A stretch of 64,000 nt of DNA from DATLGB01 sp963726825 (GCA_963726825.1 CAVSDT010000001.1:806001-870000), one strand, 5' to 3'. Shown: positions 1-8,372, counted from the stretch's first letter. The notes: generated by a model not told the origin, from the letters alone. A program made the numbers and translations.

Positions 1-1361
1 GCGGGGCCGATCGACGCCAGCCGGGGGCCGGCGGGGATCGTGCCCCCCGACGCCTCGGCGAGGAACCGCACCGTGGAGGCCGAGGTGAAGGTGATCCAGT
101 CCGCGGCGCCGGTGGCGGCCAGGGTGCCGGCGTCCAGGGGCTCGGCGACCGTCTCGTAGAGCGCGATCACGTCGACGGACGCCCCGCGGGCCCGCAGTCC
201 CGCGATCAGCTCGTCACGTCCCTCGCGGGCACGGAAGACGATCGCGGAGGCGACGGGGACGTCCGCGAGGGCCTCCAGCAGACCCTCGGCCACCGGTCGG
301 TCGGGGACGACGTCGGCGATGATCCCGTGCTCGCGCAGCGCGCGGGCGGTGCCGGGCCCGATCGCCGCGATCCGGTGCCCGGTGAGCTGGCGTGCGTCCT
401 GCCCGCCGCGGTGCAGGCCGGCGAACAGCTCGTGCGCGCCGTTGGGGGAGGTGACGACGATCAGATCGTGGGAGGCGACGGACGGGATCGGCGCCTGCAG
501 CGAGCGCGTGCGGATGGCCGGCGCCTCGATCACCCCGGCGCCCAGGGCACGCAGGCGGGCGGCCATGGGGGAGGACTGCGCGCGGGCGCGCGTGACGGCG
601 ACCGTGACGCCGTGCAGCGGCCGCGCCTCGAGCCACGCCATCGACTCGTGGAGCCCGGCGACGTCCCCCACGACGGTCACCGCGGGGGCCCGCACGCCCT
701 CGGCGGCGGCGAGGTCGGCGATCGAATCCAGCGTCCCGACCGTCGTGCGCTGGTCGGCCATCGTCCCGCGCTCCACGATCGCCACCGGCTGCGACGGCGG
801 CCGTCCCCCCGCCACGAGCTGCGACGTGATCCGCGGCAGCGCCTTGACGCCCATGTAGAAGACGAGCGTGCCCGGGAACGCGGCGAGCGCCGGCCAGTCG
901 AGCTGGGTCTCGGGCTTGTCCGGGTTCTCGTGGCCGGTGACGAACGCCACCGCGCTCGACATGTTGCGCTGGGTGACCGGGATGCCCCCGTACGCCGGCG
1001 CGGCGATGCCCGCGGTGATGCCCGGGACGACCTCGAAGGGGATGCCGGCGGCACGCAGCTCGAGCGCCTCCTCGCCACCGCGGCCGAAGACGAACGGATC
1101 CCCGCCCTTGAGCCGCACGACCGACTTGCCCGTGCGCGCGTGCTCGAGCAGCAGCGCGTTCGTGTCCTCCTGCGGGACCTGCGGGCCGCCGCCCTGCTTG
1201 CCGACGTAGATGAGCTCGGCGTCCGGGCGGGCGCCCGACAGGGCGTCCGGCGGGATCAGCTTGTCGTAGAGGATCACGTCGGCCGTGGCGATCAGCTCGG
1301 CCGCCCGCAGCGTGAGGAGCCCGCGGTCCCCGGGACCGGCGCCGACGAGGTAGGCGGTCAT
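1..1361 (-). CDS. cobA-hemD: Uroporphyrinogen-III C-methyltransferase / uroporphyrinogen-III synthase fusion (3' end outside window)
   Basis: Bifunctional tetrapyrrole enzyme; 453 residues are in the window and the stop lies beyond base 1. The N-terminal half (about residues 1-240) is a SAM-dependent methyltransferase: VGAGPGD near the start, then VRLKGGDPFVFGRGGEE and VVPGITAG. It would convert uroporphyrinogen III to precorrin-2. The second half (from about residue 250, starting VTVAVTRARAQ) is HemD-like and would cyclise hydroxymethylbilane to uroporphyrinogen III. Both activities in one chain is common in Actinobacteria. The ATG at 1361 overlaps the hemC stop by four bases (ATGA), so it is translationally coupled as the last visible gene of the operon. 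Function is firm; only the C-terminus is missing. Confidence 0.95.
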   Translation of the reverse strand, partial: MTAYLVGAGPGDRGLLTLRAAELIATADVILYDKLIPPDALSGARPDAELIYVGKQGGGPQVPQEDTNALLLEHARTGKSVVRLKGGDPFVFGRGGEEALELRAAGIPFEVVPGITAGIAAPAYGGIPVTQRNMSSAVAFVTGHENPDKPETQLDWPALAAFPGTLVFYMGVKALPRITSQLVAGGRPPSQPVAIVERGTMADQRTTVGTLDSIADLAAAEGVRAPAVTVVGDVAGLHESMAWLEARPLHGVTVAVTRARAQSSPMAARLRALGAGVIEAPAIRTRSLQAPIPSVASHDLIVVTSPNGAHELFAGLHRGGQDARQLTGHRIAAIGPGTARALREHGIIADVVPDRPVAEGLLEALADVPVASAIVFRAREGRDELIAGLRARGASVDVIALYETVAEPLDAGTLAATGAADWITFTSASTVRFLAEASGGTIPAGPRLASIGP

Positions 1362-2197
1362 CCGAGCCGCTCCAGGATGTCCCCCGCGCCGGCGGCGAGC
1401 AGCCGCTGCGCCAGCACGGCGCCGTCTGACCCGTCGACGGCGTCGAGCACCCACTCCGACCCGTCGGGCATGCCGACGAACCCGCGCACGGAGGCGCCGT
1501 CGGCGAACACGCCCACCGGCGTGCGACAGGACGCGCCGAGGACCGCGACCGCGGCGCGCTCGGCCGCGAGGCAGGCGTGCGCGGCCGCGTCGTCGACCAC
1601 GGCGGCCGCCGCCAGCGCCCGCTCGTCGTCCTCGCGCGCCTGCACGACCAACGCGCCCTGCCCGGCGGCGGGGACGAACACCGGCGCGTCGAGCGCCGTG
1701 CCCTCGTCCGCCTCGGCGCGACCCAGGCGAGCCAGGCCGGCGCGGGCGAGCACGAGCGCGTCGACCTCGCCCTCGCGCCACTTGCGCACCCGCGTGTCGA
1801 CGTTGCCGCGCAGGTCCTGCACCACGAGGTCCTCGCGCCAGGCGAGCAGCTGCGCGCGCCGGCGCAGCGACGCGGTCCCGACCCGGGACCCCGAGGCCAC
1901 CGACCCGAGCAGGAGGTCCGCCGGGTCCTCCCGCACGGGGACGGCGGCGATCACCGTGCCGGGCGCCAGGTCGCCCGGCACGTCCTTGGCGGAGTGGACC
2001 GCGAGGTCGACGTCGCCGGCCAGCAGCGCCGCCTCGATCGTGTCCACCCAGCGCGACTTGTCCAGCTCGTCGGCGCCGCGGTCACCCGACGTCCGGATGG
2101 TCACGATCTCCGTCTCGCCGGCCACGCGCGCCGCGACCCACTCGGCCTGCGTCAGCGCCAGGGCGCTGCCGCGGGTGCCGATCCGCAGGGCGGTCAA
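1358..2197 (-). CDS. hemC: Hydroxymethylbilane synthase (porphobilinogen deaminase)
   Basis: Polymerises four porphobilinogens into hydroxymethylbilane, the step before HemD. 279 residues, a little shorter than the usual 300-315. It opens with RIGTRGSALALTQA, typical of the family; VHSAKDVP and the RRRAQLLAWR segment follow, and Cys224 in LGASCRTPVG is the expected dipyrromethane cofactor attachment site. The start is TTG at 2197, overlapping the hemA stop as TTGA; no better ATG lies nearby. Middle gene of hemA-hemC-cobA/hemD. Confidence 0.96.
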   Translation of the reverse strand: MTALRIGTRGSALALTQAEWVAARVAGETEIVTIRTSGDRGADELDKSRWVDTIEAALLAGDVDLAVHSAKDVPGDLAPGTVIAAVPVREDPADLLLGSVASGSRVGTASLRRRAQLLAWREDLVVQDLRGNVDTRVRKWREGEVDALVLARAGLARLGRAEADEGTALDAPVFVPAAGQGALVVQAREDDERALAAAAVVDDAAAHACLAAERAAVAVLGASCRTPVGVFADGASVRGFVGMPDGSEWVLDAVDGSDGAVLAQRLLAAGAGDILERLG

Positions 2198-3525
2198 GAC
2201 GCGCGGCGGCGGCCGGTGAGCGGCGTCACGTCGGCGGGAGCGTCGCCCGCGGCGGGCGTCTCGTCCACGAGCCCGAACAGCTCCCGCAGGACGTGCATGC
2301 GGGCGTGGCGCTCACCGCCCTCGGCCGCCTTCATCCGGACGGTCGGCTCGTGGAGCAGGCGATTCGCGACGGCGCGGGCGATCGCCTCGACGCGCTCGCG
2401 ATCGCGGTCGGACGCCGTCTCCCAGCGCCCGGCGTTCTCGGCCACGACGGCGTCGACGATGGTGGACGCGCGGTTGCGCAGCGCCGCGACGGTCGGCATG
2501 ACCTCGAGCGAGCCAAGCCACGCGGCGAAGCGCTCGATCTCGTCCTCGACGACGGCCTCGGCGGCCTCGGCCTCCCCGAGGCGCACGTCGGCGTGACGGG
2601 CGACCACGGCGTGGAGGTCGTCGACGTTGACGAGCGTCACGCCGTCCAGGCCCGCGCAGGCGGACTCGATGTCGCGCGGCACCGCCAGGTCGACCAGCAG
2701 CAGCGGCCGGCCGGCGCGGGCCTGCACCACGTCGGCCAGCACGTCGGCCTCGATCAGGGGGTGCGGGGAGGAGGTGGACGCGATGACGATGTCGGCCAGC
2801 TCGAGCTGCTCGGGCAGTGCGTCGAAGCTCACCGTCGAGCCGTGGAAGCGCGCGGCGAGCGTCTCGGCGCGCTCGCGGCGGCGGTTGGCGACGAACAGCG
2901 TCGAGGCGCCGGAGGCGTCCAGCGCCTGGGCGACGAGCTCGGACGTCTCGCCCGCGCCGATGATCAGCACATGGCGGTCGGGCAGCTCGCCGACGGTGTC
3001 GCGGGCGAGCTCGACGGCGACCGACGCGACGGAGCGCCGGCCGGCGCCGACCTGCGTCTGGGTGCGCACGCGCTTGCCCGTCTCGATCGCGGCGCGGAAG
3101 AGGCGGTTGGTCAACGGCCCGGTCGACCCGCCGGCGAGGGCGATCTCGTAGGCGGAGCGGACCTGGCCCTGGACCTCGGCCTCGCCGATGATCATCGACT
3201 CCAGGCCGGAGGTGACGCGGAACAGCTGGCGCGCGGCGTCGCAGTTGCGCAGCGCGTAGACGCCGTCGAGCAGCTCCGTGGGCCGCAGCCCGGCGCGCCG
3301 GGCGAGCGAGGCGATGACCGCGGTCTCGGCGGCGACGGGGTCGTCGGAGACGAGGTAGAGCTCCGTGCGGTTGCAGGTCGACAGCACGACGGCCTCCTGC
3401 ACGGCTGCGACCTCCCGCAGCTCGCCGAGCAGCCGTTCGATCCCGGTCGACGTGAGGGCGACCTTCTCGCGCAGCGCCACGGGCGCCGTCTTGTAGGAGG
3501 TGCCGAGGAGGAGCAGCTCGCTCAT
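2194..3525 (-). CDS. hemA: Glutamyl-tRNA reductase
   Basis: First committed enzyme of C5-pathway tetrapyrrole synthesis, reducing glutamyl-tRNA to glutamate-1-semialdehyde with NADPH. 443 residues. The catalytic Cys51 lies in LSTCNRTE, followed by the GLESMIIGEAEVQGQVR segment; an NADPH-binding GAGETS motif follows near residue 190, and the C-terminal part is the dimerisation helix region. ATG at 3525 overlaps the upstream small gene stop (ATGA). In many bacteria HemA is heme-feedback regulated near its N-terminus; nothing in the DNA shows a separate control here. Confidence 0.97.
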   Translation of the reverse strand: MSELLLLGTSYKTAPVALREKVALTSTGIERLLGELREVAAVQEAVVLSTCNRTELYLVSDDPVAAETAVIASLARRAGLRPTELLDGVYALRNCDAARQLFRVTSGLESMIIGEAEVQGQVRSAYEIALAGGSTGPLTNRLFRAAIETGKRVRTQTQVGAGRRSVASVAVELARDTVGELPDRHVLIIGAGETSELVAQALDASGASTLFVANRRRERAETLAARFHGSTVSFDALPEQLELADIVIASTSSPHPLIEADVLADVVQARAGRPLLLVDLAVPRDIESACAGLDGVTLVNVDDLHAVVARHADVRLGEAEAAEAVVEDEIERFAAWLGSLEVMPTVAALRNRASTIVDAVVAENAGRWETASDRDRERVEAIARAVANRLLHEPTVRMKAAEGGERHARMHVLRELFGLVDETPAAGDAPADVTPLTGRRRAS

Positions 3526-3713
3526 CGCGCCGCCCGGTCGACGACGGGGACGTCGGGCTCGACGGCAGCCCGGTCGGGGCCCTCGACGAGATCGGCGACC
3601 GCCTCGACGTCGCGTCCGACGCGCGCGAGCTTGGCCGCCATGATCGCGAAGTACACGAGGATCAGCGCGAGGAAGACGAGGTAGGCCAGCGCGACGTAGC
3701 CGGTGTCGGTCAT
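3522..3713 (-). CDS. ccmD: Small single-pass membrane protein, CcmD-like
   Basis: 63 residues: a short N-terminus, one hydrophobic helix (about residues 8-28, LAYLVFLALILVYFAIMAAK), then a charged tail. Size, single TM segment near the N-terminus and position directly after ccmC match CcmD, the small subunit that helps the CcmABC complex release heme-loaded CcmE. CcmD sequences are too variable for proof from sequence alone. Its ATG overlaps the ccmC stop and its stop overlaps the hemA start, both as ATGA, which supports that this tiny frame is translated. Confidence 0.75.
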   Translation of the reverse strand: MTDTGYVALAYLVFLALILVYFAIMAAKLARVGRDVEAVADLVEGPDRAAVEPDVPVVDRAAR

Positions 3714-4438
3714 GTCAGCGACTGCGGCGCCGCCGAGCGCCCGGACGTGGTGAACGCGTCGTCGCCGGCGAGCCGCTTGCGCAGGCCCTTCAGGCGCATC
3801 GACGTGGCCTTGTTGACCAGCTCGTACTTGCACATCGTCGTGAACAGCACGCCGATCGCGACGACGCAGAGGAGGAAGCTCAGCGACACCGTCCCCGGGA
3901 GGTTCGCCGTGTTGGACAGCGTCCGCGGGTGGATCAGCGGCTCGGCGAGGCGCACGGCCATGAAGTTCAGCGGGACGAAGACGCCGCCGACGATGGCGAA
4001 CACCGCCGCGTAGCGGGCCTGCTTGTCCGGGTCCTCGATCGAGAAGCGCAGGGGCTGATAGCACGCGTAGAGCAGGAAGACGATGAGGAACGACGTCAGC
4101 GTCGGCTCCTCCCACAGCCACCACACGCCCCAGGCGGCCTTGGCCCAGATGCCGCCCGTGATGAGCGCGCCGACGGCGAACACGACCGACATGTGGATCG
4201 CCACGTAGGAGCGCAGGTCGTCGGCCCGGTCCCCCCGGCGCAGGAACCTGACCGCGAACACCCCGCCGGCGACGAAGCCGCACAGCGTCACGATCGACAG
4301 CGGCACGTGGACGTAGAAGATCTTCTGCCGGATCCCCTGGTCCCCGTCGACGGGGGCCCAGAAGAACGCGAGGGCGAAGGCCCCGACGAGAAGGACGGGC
4401 GTGAGGATCGAGAGGGGCTTGAGACCGCGGCCGAACAC
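3710..4438 (-). CDS. ccmC: Heme exporter / cytochrome c assembly protein CcmC
   Basis: 242-residue, about six-TM membrane protein that in System I loads heme onto CcmE at the outer face of the membrane. The tryptophan-rich WWD-type signature is recognisable as WGVWWLWEEPTLTS, but with WE where most family members have WD and EEPTLTS for DARLTS. Histidines flanking it (YVHVP near residue 30 and LIHPRT later) are candidates for the axial heme ligands. Starts at GTG 4438, nine bases after the ccmB stop. Deviation in the WWD box is noted, but length and topology are normal. Confidence 0.92.
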   Translation of the reverse strand: MFGRGLKPLSILTPVLLVGAFALAFFWAPVDGDQGIRQKIFYVHVPLSIVTLCGFVAGGVFAVRFLRRGDRADDLRSYVAIHMSVVFAVGALITGGIWAKAAWGVWWLWEEPTLTSFLIVFLLYACYQPLRFSIEDPDKQARYAAVFAIVGGVFVPLNFMAVRLAEPLIHPRTLSNTANLPGTVSLSFLLCVVAIGVLFTTMCKYELVNKATSMRLKGLRKRLAGDDAFTTSGRSAAPQSLT

Positions 4439-4447
4439 TGGGATGGC

Positions 4448-5122
4448 TCAGTCCTCGAGGAGGAAGTCGAACAGCGCGTAGGCGAGCAGTCCGAAGACCA
4501 CATCGTACAGCGCGAGCACCGCCGGCCACCGTCCCGCGAGCGCCTCCGCGCCCCCCGCGGCCAACAGGGGCGCGGTGGCGTTCGCCGCGGCGATCAGCAG
4601 CGGCACCGACAGCGGGAGCGCCATCAGCGGCACGATCAGGTCGCGCGCCCGGGTCTGGACGGCGAGCGCGGCGATCAGCGTCCCGATCACCGCGAGGCCG
4701 ACGTCCGCGAGCGCCAGGATCGCGATCAGGGCCGGCAGCGGCTCCCAGATCGACGGTCCGAGCAGCAGCAGGGTGAACGCCGCGACCGCGACGACCTCGA
4801 CGAGGACGAGGAACACGAACAGCACGAACGCCTTCGCCACGAGCATCGACGTCCGGTCCACGGGGGCGAGGAGGAACGCGTCGAAGCCCCCCTGCTCGCG
4901 CTCGGCGACGAACAGCCGGTTCATGCCCAGCAGGGCGGCCAGCAGCAGCGTGACCCACAGCACGCCGGAGGCGAGCGAGCCGCTGAGCTCGTCGCGGTCC
5001 AGGGCGAAGTGGAAGAGGACGAACGCCGACACGGTGAACAGCGTCATCGCCGGGATCGCCTCGAGGTTGCGCGCCTCCGTGCGCAGGTCCTTGCGGATCA
5101 GCGCCGACACCGCGCCCCTCAT
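4448..5122 (-). CDS. ccmB: Heme exporter membrane subunit CcmB
   Basis: 224-residue polytopic membrane protein of the CcmAB ABC transporter, which with CcmC and CcmD powers release of holo-CcmE during cytochrome c maturation. Hydrophobic segments fill residues 25-220; the N-terminal ALIRKDLRTEARNLEAIPAM and the VAEREQGGFDAFLLAPVDRT loop are characteristic of CcmB. ATG 5122 overlaps the ccmA stop (ATGA). Confidence 0.93.
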   Translation of the reverse strand: MRGAVSALIRKDLRTEARNLEAIPAMTLFTVSAFVLFHFALDRDELSGSLASGVLWVTLLLAALLGMNRLFVAEREQGGFDAFLLAPVDRTSMLVAKAFVLFVFLVLVEVVAVAAFTLLLLGPSIWEPLPALIAILALADVGLAVIGTLIAALAVQTRARDLIVPLMALPLSVPLLIAAANATAPLLAAGGAEALAGRWPAVLALYDVVFGLLAYALFDFLLED

Positions 5123-5805
5123 CGGTACAGGTCCTTGACGTCGGCGGCGCCGACGTCGGCGGCGGGGGCGACGAGCACGGCGTCGGCGCCGCGCAGCCCG
5201 AGCACGAGGTCGGCCTCGGCGAGCCCGACCTCGACGTCATGGGAGACGAGCACGCGGGTGCAGCCGCTCGCGCGCCCGATCAGGGGCTCGAGTCGCTCGG
5301 CGGCGGCAGGGTCGAGGTTGGCGCGCGGCTCGTCGAGCAGCAGCAGCTCGGGCCGGTGGAGCGTCGCGCGGGCGACGGCGACGCGCTGGGTCATCCCGCG
5401 CGAGAGCGTCCGCACCGGCTCGTCGGCGCGCCCGGCCAGGCCGACGGCGTCCAGCGCCCGCTCGACCGCATCGGGCCCTGTCGCGTGCAGCCGGGCGTGG
5501 AAGCGCAGGTTCTCCCGTGCGGTGAGGTCGCGGAACAGCAGCGGCTCGTGCGCGAGCAGGCCGAGCCGGCCGCGCACCTTCCAGCCCTCGCGCGGCAGCT
5601 CCGCGCCGAGGACGCGAGCCGTCCCCGCCTGCGGGCGCAGCAGCGTCGCGAGGATGCGCAGGAGCGTCGTCTTCCCGGCGCCGTTGGCGCCGAAGACCGC
5701 GAGGGTCGCGCCGGCGGGGACGCGCACGGTGAGGTCGCGCAGGACCGCCCGCTCGCCGTAGGCCCGGCTCACGCCGGTGAGCTCGATCGCCGCGGCGTCA
5801 GCCAT
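5119..5805 (-). CDS. ccmA: Heme exporter ATP-binding subunit CcmA
   Basis: 228-residue ABC ATPase. Walker A GANGAGKTT (about residues 39-47), the signature loop LSRGMTQR in place of LSGGQ, Walker B LLLLDEP, and the switch His in LVSHD are all present. It energises the CcmABCD complex. Its ATG (5805) lies eight bases inside the end of the preceding moaB/mogA-like gene, the longest overlap in this operon. Confidence 0.94.
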   Translation of the reverse strand: MADAAAIELTGVSRAYGERAVLRDLTVRVPAGATLAVFGANGAGKTTLLRILATLLRPQAGTARVLGAELPREGWKVRGRLGLLAHEPLLFRDLTARENLRFHARLHATGPDAVERALDAVGLAGRADEPVRTLSRGMTQRVAVARATLHRPELLLLDEPRANLDPAAAERLEPLIGRASGCTRVLVSHDVEVGLAEADLVLGLRGADAVLVAPAADVGAADVKDLYR

Positions 5806-6280
5806 GGCGGCCGTCGCCGCGCAGCGTCCGCACGGCGTGACCGAGCACGGGCTCGAGCACCCCGAAGGTCTGCTCGATCGCCTTGGGCGAGCCCGGGAAG
5901 TTGACGATCAGGGTGGCGCCGCGGATGCCGGCGACGGCTCGTGAGAGCACGGCCATCTTCGTGTGCGCCAGCGACACGGCGCGCATCGCCTCGGCGATCC
6001 CCGGCGCCTCGCGCTCGATCACCGCGCGTGTCGCCTCGGGCGTGACGTCGTCGGGGGTGAAGCCGGTCCCGCCCGTGGTGAGGACGATGTCGACGTCCCG
6101 GCAGAGGTGCACGAGGCGGTCCTCGATCAGCGCGAAGTCGTCCGGGACGACCTCCATGTGGGCGATCTCGCAGCCCGCGCGCTCGGCGGCAGCGGCCAGG
6201 GCCGGGCCCGAGGCGTCCTCGCCGCGGGCGTTGGCGACCGACGTGGAGACGGTGAGGATGGCGGCGCGCACGCCGCTCAA
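5798..6280 (-). CDS. MoaB/MogA-type molybdopterin adenylyltransferase family protein
   Basis: 160-residue member of the MoCF-binding fold family that adenylylates molybdopterin before Mo insertion. The diagnostic TTGGTGFTPDDVTPEAT loop (about residues 68-84) and the NFPGSPKAI segment near residue 130 are clear. Starts at TTG 6280, one base after the upstream gene's stop. No other molybdenum-cofactor gene is visible, so its place between siroheme and cytochrome c genes is the odd point; a supply link to Mo/heme respiratory enzymes is only an inference. MoaB versus MogA cannot be settled by eye. Confidence 0.88.
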   Translation of the reverse strand: MSGVRAAILTVSTSVANARGEDASGPALAAAAERAGCEIAHMEVVPDDFALIEDRLVHLCRDVDIVLTTGGTGFTPDDVTPEATRAVIEREAPGIAEAMRAVSLAHTKMAVLSRAVAGIRGATLIVNFPGSPKAIEQTFGVLEPVLGHAVRTLRGDGRHG

Positions 6281-6281
6281 C

Positions 6282-7028
6282 CTACGCGTTGATCGTGGCC
6301 GCCGCAGCGGCCTTGGCGTCCTCGATCTTGGCGAGCACCGCGGCCTCGTCCCCGTCGCGCAGCAGCTGGATCGGGTCGGGGGCCGCGTTGACGATGCCCT
6401 CGAAGAACGCCTTGCGGTCCTGGTAGGTCGGCAGGTTGCCCTTCGCCCAGCCGCGGGCGTCGTTGAGGAGCTCCGCCATGCGGGCGTGGACCTCGCCGTA
6501 CTCGGCCGCGATCTCGCGCTTCATCCGCTTGGCCAGCGCGGGGGACGCGCCGGCGGTGGAGATGGCGATCGCGATCGGGCCGGAGCGCACGATCGCGGGG
6601 AGGATGAAGTTGCACAGCGGCGGGACGTCGACGACGTTGGCGAGCATCGCGCGGCGCTCGGCGTCCTCGTAGATGCCGATGTTCATGTCCGTGTCGTCGG
6701 TCGCGGCGATCACGATGAACGTGCGCTCGAGGTCAGCGGGCTCGTAGGCGCGCTGCTCCCACGCGATCGAGCCCTCGGCGGCGAGGCGCTGCAGCTCGGG
6801 GACGGCGTCGGGGGAGATGAGGACCACGTCGGCCTCGGAGGCGAGCAGCCCCTCGACCTTCTCCAGCCCGATCTCACCGCCGCCCACGACGACGCAGCGG
6901 CGGCCGCGCAGCTTGAGGCAGGCGATGTAGAACGGCGTGGTCAGCATGTCCTGCACGCAGGTCTGATCGCAGATCCCGCGCTTGAACTGACAGACGCATT
7001 CCTTGCCCGCGTAGGCCGTGGCTGGCAT
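6282..7028 (-). CDS. Precorrin-2 dehydrogenase / sirohydrochlorin ferrochelatase-like protein with Cys-rich N-terminus
   Basis: 248 residues, related to the CysG N-terminal / Met8p family that oxidises precorrin-2 to sirohydrochlorin with NAD+. The dinucleotide site is VVVGGGEIGLEKVEGLL (from about residue 46), followed by IVIAATDDTDMN and VDVPPLCNFILPA, where CysG proteins have NVVDDPxxCdFxxPA; the serine region is AISTAGASPALAKRMK. Unusually, about 27 residues precede the normal family start and hold four cysteines (C11, C13, C20, C24). The ATG at 7028 is supported by a TACGCT -10 box seven bases upstream; an internal ATG at 6947 would remove the cysteines. First gene of the tetrapyrrole/Ccm operon. 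Confidence 0.88.
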   Translation of the reverse strand: MPATAYAGKECVCQFKRGICDQTCVQDMLTTPFYIACLKLRGRRCVVVGGGEIGLEKVEGLLASEADVVLISPDAVPELQRLAAEGSIAWEQRAYEPADLERTFIVIAATDDTDMNIGIYEDAERRAMLANVVDVPPLCNFILPAIVRSGPIAIAISTAGASPALAKRMKREIAAEYGEVHARMAELLNDARGWAKGNLPTYQDRKAFFEGIVNAAPDPIQLLRDGDEAAVLAKIEDAKAAAAATINA

Positions 7029-7035
7029 GCATCCC

Positions 7036-7041
7036 AGCGTA
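7036..7041 (-). promoter_or_regulatory. -10 box of a leaderless promoter for the tetrapyrrole/Ccm operon
   Basis: Reading the minus strand, TACGCT ends seven bases before the ATG at 7028. This spacing puts the transcription start at or next to the start codon. It favours the long, Cys-rich reading of the first gene. No good -35 is visible. Confidence 0.5.
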
Positions 7042-7066
7042 GGACTGAGCCGTACAGGACATGAGC

Positions 7067-7927
7067 ATGACTGCGCCCGGATACTTCACCGACGACTCCA
7101 TGATCCGCCGCATCCAGGGCGAGTGGGCCGTCGCGCTCAGCGGCCCGCGCGTGCTGCTGATGCAGGCGGCCCACCCCGTCGCCTTCGAGGGCTTCTTCGC
7201 CTCCTCGGCCGCGCTCGCCGATCCCTACCCCCGCCTCGAGCGCACCGCCCGGGTGATGGGGATGGTCACGTTCGGGACCAAGGCGCAGGCCGACCGCGCG
7301 ACCAAGCGCGTTCGCGCCGTCCACCGGCGCTTCAGCGGCGAGCTCCCCCGCGACGTCGGCCGCTTCCCCGCCGGCACCCCGTGGCGCGCGGACGCGCCCG
7401 ACCAGCTCCTGTGGATCATCGCGACGCTCGTGGACTCCGGCCGGCTCGTCTACCAGCGCTACGTCCGGCCGCTGAGCCGCGACGAGCAGGAGGCCTACTG
7501 GCAGGACTTCCGCCGCGTCGGCAAGCTCTTCGGCCTCGCCTACAAGGACTCGCCGCCGGACATCGACGCGTTCGACGCCTACATGGCCGAGCAGCTCGCG
7601 AGCCCGGACATGTTCGTGTCCGACCAGGCGCGCGAGCTCGCGATCGACATCGTCATGAACCCGCCGCTGCCCGCGCACCTGTTCTGGCTCAAGGAGCTCG
7701 TCAACCAGCTCACCATCGGCCTGCTGCCGCCGCGCTTCCGCCGGATGTACGGCTTCCGCTGGGACCCCGTCCGCGGGGCGGCCGCACGGGCGCAGGCCGA
7801 GTACCTCAAGCGGGTCGTCATCCCGATCCTGCCGGACCGCTACCGCCTGACGCCCGGCGCGCGCGGCGCGCTCCTGCCGGCCGGCCACGGCGTGACCCCG
7901 CCGGAGGACCTCACCGCGGCGGCCTAG
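7067..7927 (+). CDS. Oxygenase MpaB family protein (DUF2236)
   Basis: 286 residues. The N-terminal IRRIQGEWAVALSGPRVLLMQAAHPVAFEGF matches in layout the heme-binding region of the MpaB / latex-clearing-protein family (DUF2236), where a conserved Arg and the His of AAHP contact heme; RRMYGFRWDP and GLLPPRFRRM near the end are also family-like. Members are heme-dependent oxygenases or of unknown substrate; the substrate here cannot be told. Two ATGs compete (7061 and 7067); AGGA at 7056-7059 sits seven bases from the second, which I chose. Divergent from the tetrapyrrole operon and convergent with the next gene, overlapping its stop by four bases. Confidence 0.85.
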   Translation: MTAPGYFTDDSMIRRIQGEWAVALSGPRVLLMQAAHPVAFEGFFASSAALADPYPRLERTARVMGMVTFGTKAQADRATKRVRAVHRRFSGELPRDVGRFPAGTPWRADAPDQLLWIIATLVDSGRLVYQRYVRPLSRDEQEAYWQDFRRVGKLFGLAYKDSPPDIDAFDAYMAEQLASPDMFVSDQARELAIDIVMNPPLPAHLFWLKELVNQLTIGLLPPRFRRMYGFRWDPVRGAAARAQAEYLKRVVIPILPDRYRLTPGARGALLPAGHGVTPPEDLTAAA

Positions 7928-8301
7928 GCGGCGCGCAGGTGGCCCGCGCGCACGCGTGAGCCGCGGGCGCGGCGCAGCAGCGCCTCGCGCAGGACGGGCG
8001 CGAGGCCGTCCGTCAGATGCCCGTCGACGACGAGCGTGTCGACGTCGGCGGAGCGCTCGAGGTCGACGGCGCCGAGGCCGACGAGCGTCTCGGTCCCGTC
8101 GACGGGGGCGACGGCGACGAGCACGAGCCGGCGCGAGGGGTCGAAGCCGAGCAGGCTGCGCACCTGGAAGTCCGACGCGTCAACGCCGGTGCTCAGGAGC
8201 AGGGCCCGCACGACGTCGTGGTCACCGGGGCGCGCCAGGCGCAGGCGGACGCGGGGCCCGGAGGGCAGGCCGTGCGTGCGGCTGAGCGTGTGGTCCGACA
8301 T
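7924..8301 (-). CDS. Small GNAT-like protein, probably degenerate
   Basis: 125 residues. The start (VRLRLARPGDHDVVRALL) looks like the first strand and helix of GNAT acetyltransferases, and VDTLVVDGHLTDGLAPVLREALL resembles the strand and helix around motif A. The acetyl-CoA pyrophosphate loop (R/Q-x-x-G-x-G/A) is not recognisable: GHLTDGLAP stands in its place. It may be a GNAT-fold protein without acetyltransferase activity, or I may be over-reading a weak match. GGAG lies just before the ATG. Converges with the MpaB-family gene with a four-base overlap of stops. Confidence 0.6.
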   Translation of the reverse strand: MSDHTLSRTHGLPSGPRVRLRLARPGDHDVVRALLLSTGVDASDFQVRSLLGFDPSRRLVLVAVAPVDGTETLVGLGAVDLERSADVDTLVVDGHLTDGLAPVLREALLRRARGSRVRAGHLRAA

Positions 8302-8372
8302 GTCTCCTAGTACGCCACGCGAACCTGATCGTCGCGTCGATCACCGGTGACCGTGGGAGATCTCACAGACGC

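Noticed and set aside
1..7028. Cobalamin or heme riboswitch ahead of the tetrapyrrole operon
   Set aside because: The upstream gap is only a few tens of bases and the promoter looks leaderless, leaving no room for a riboswitch.
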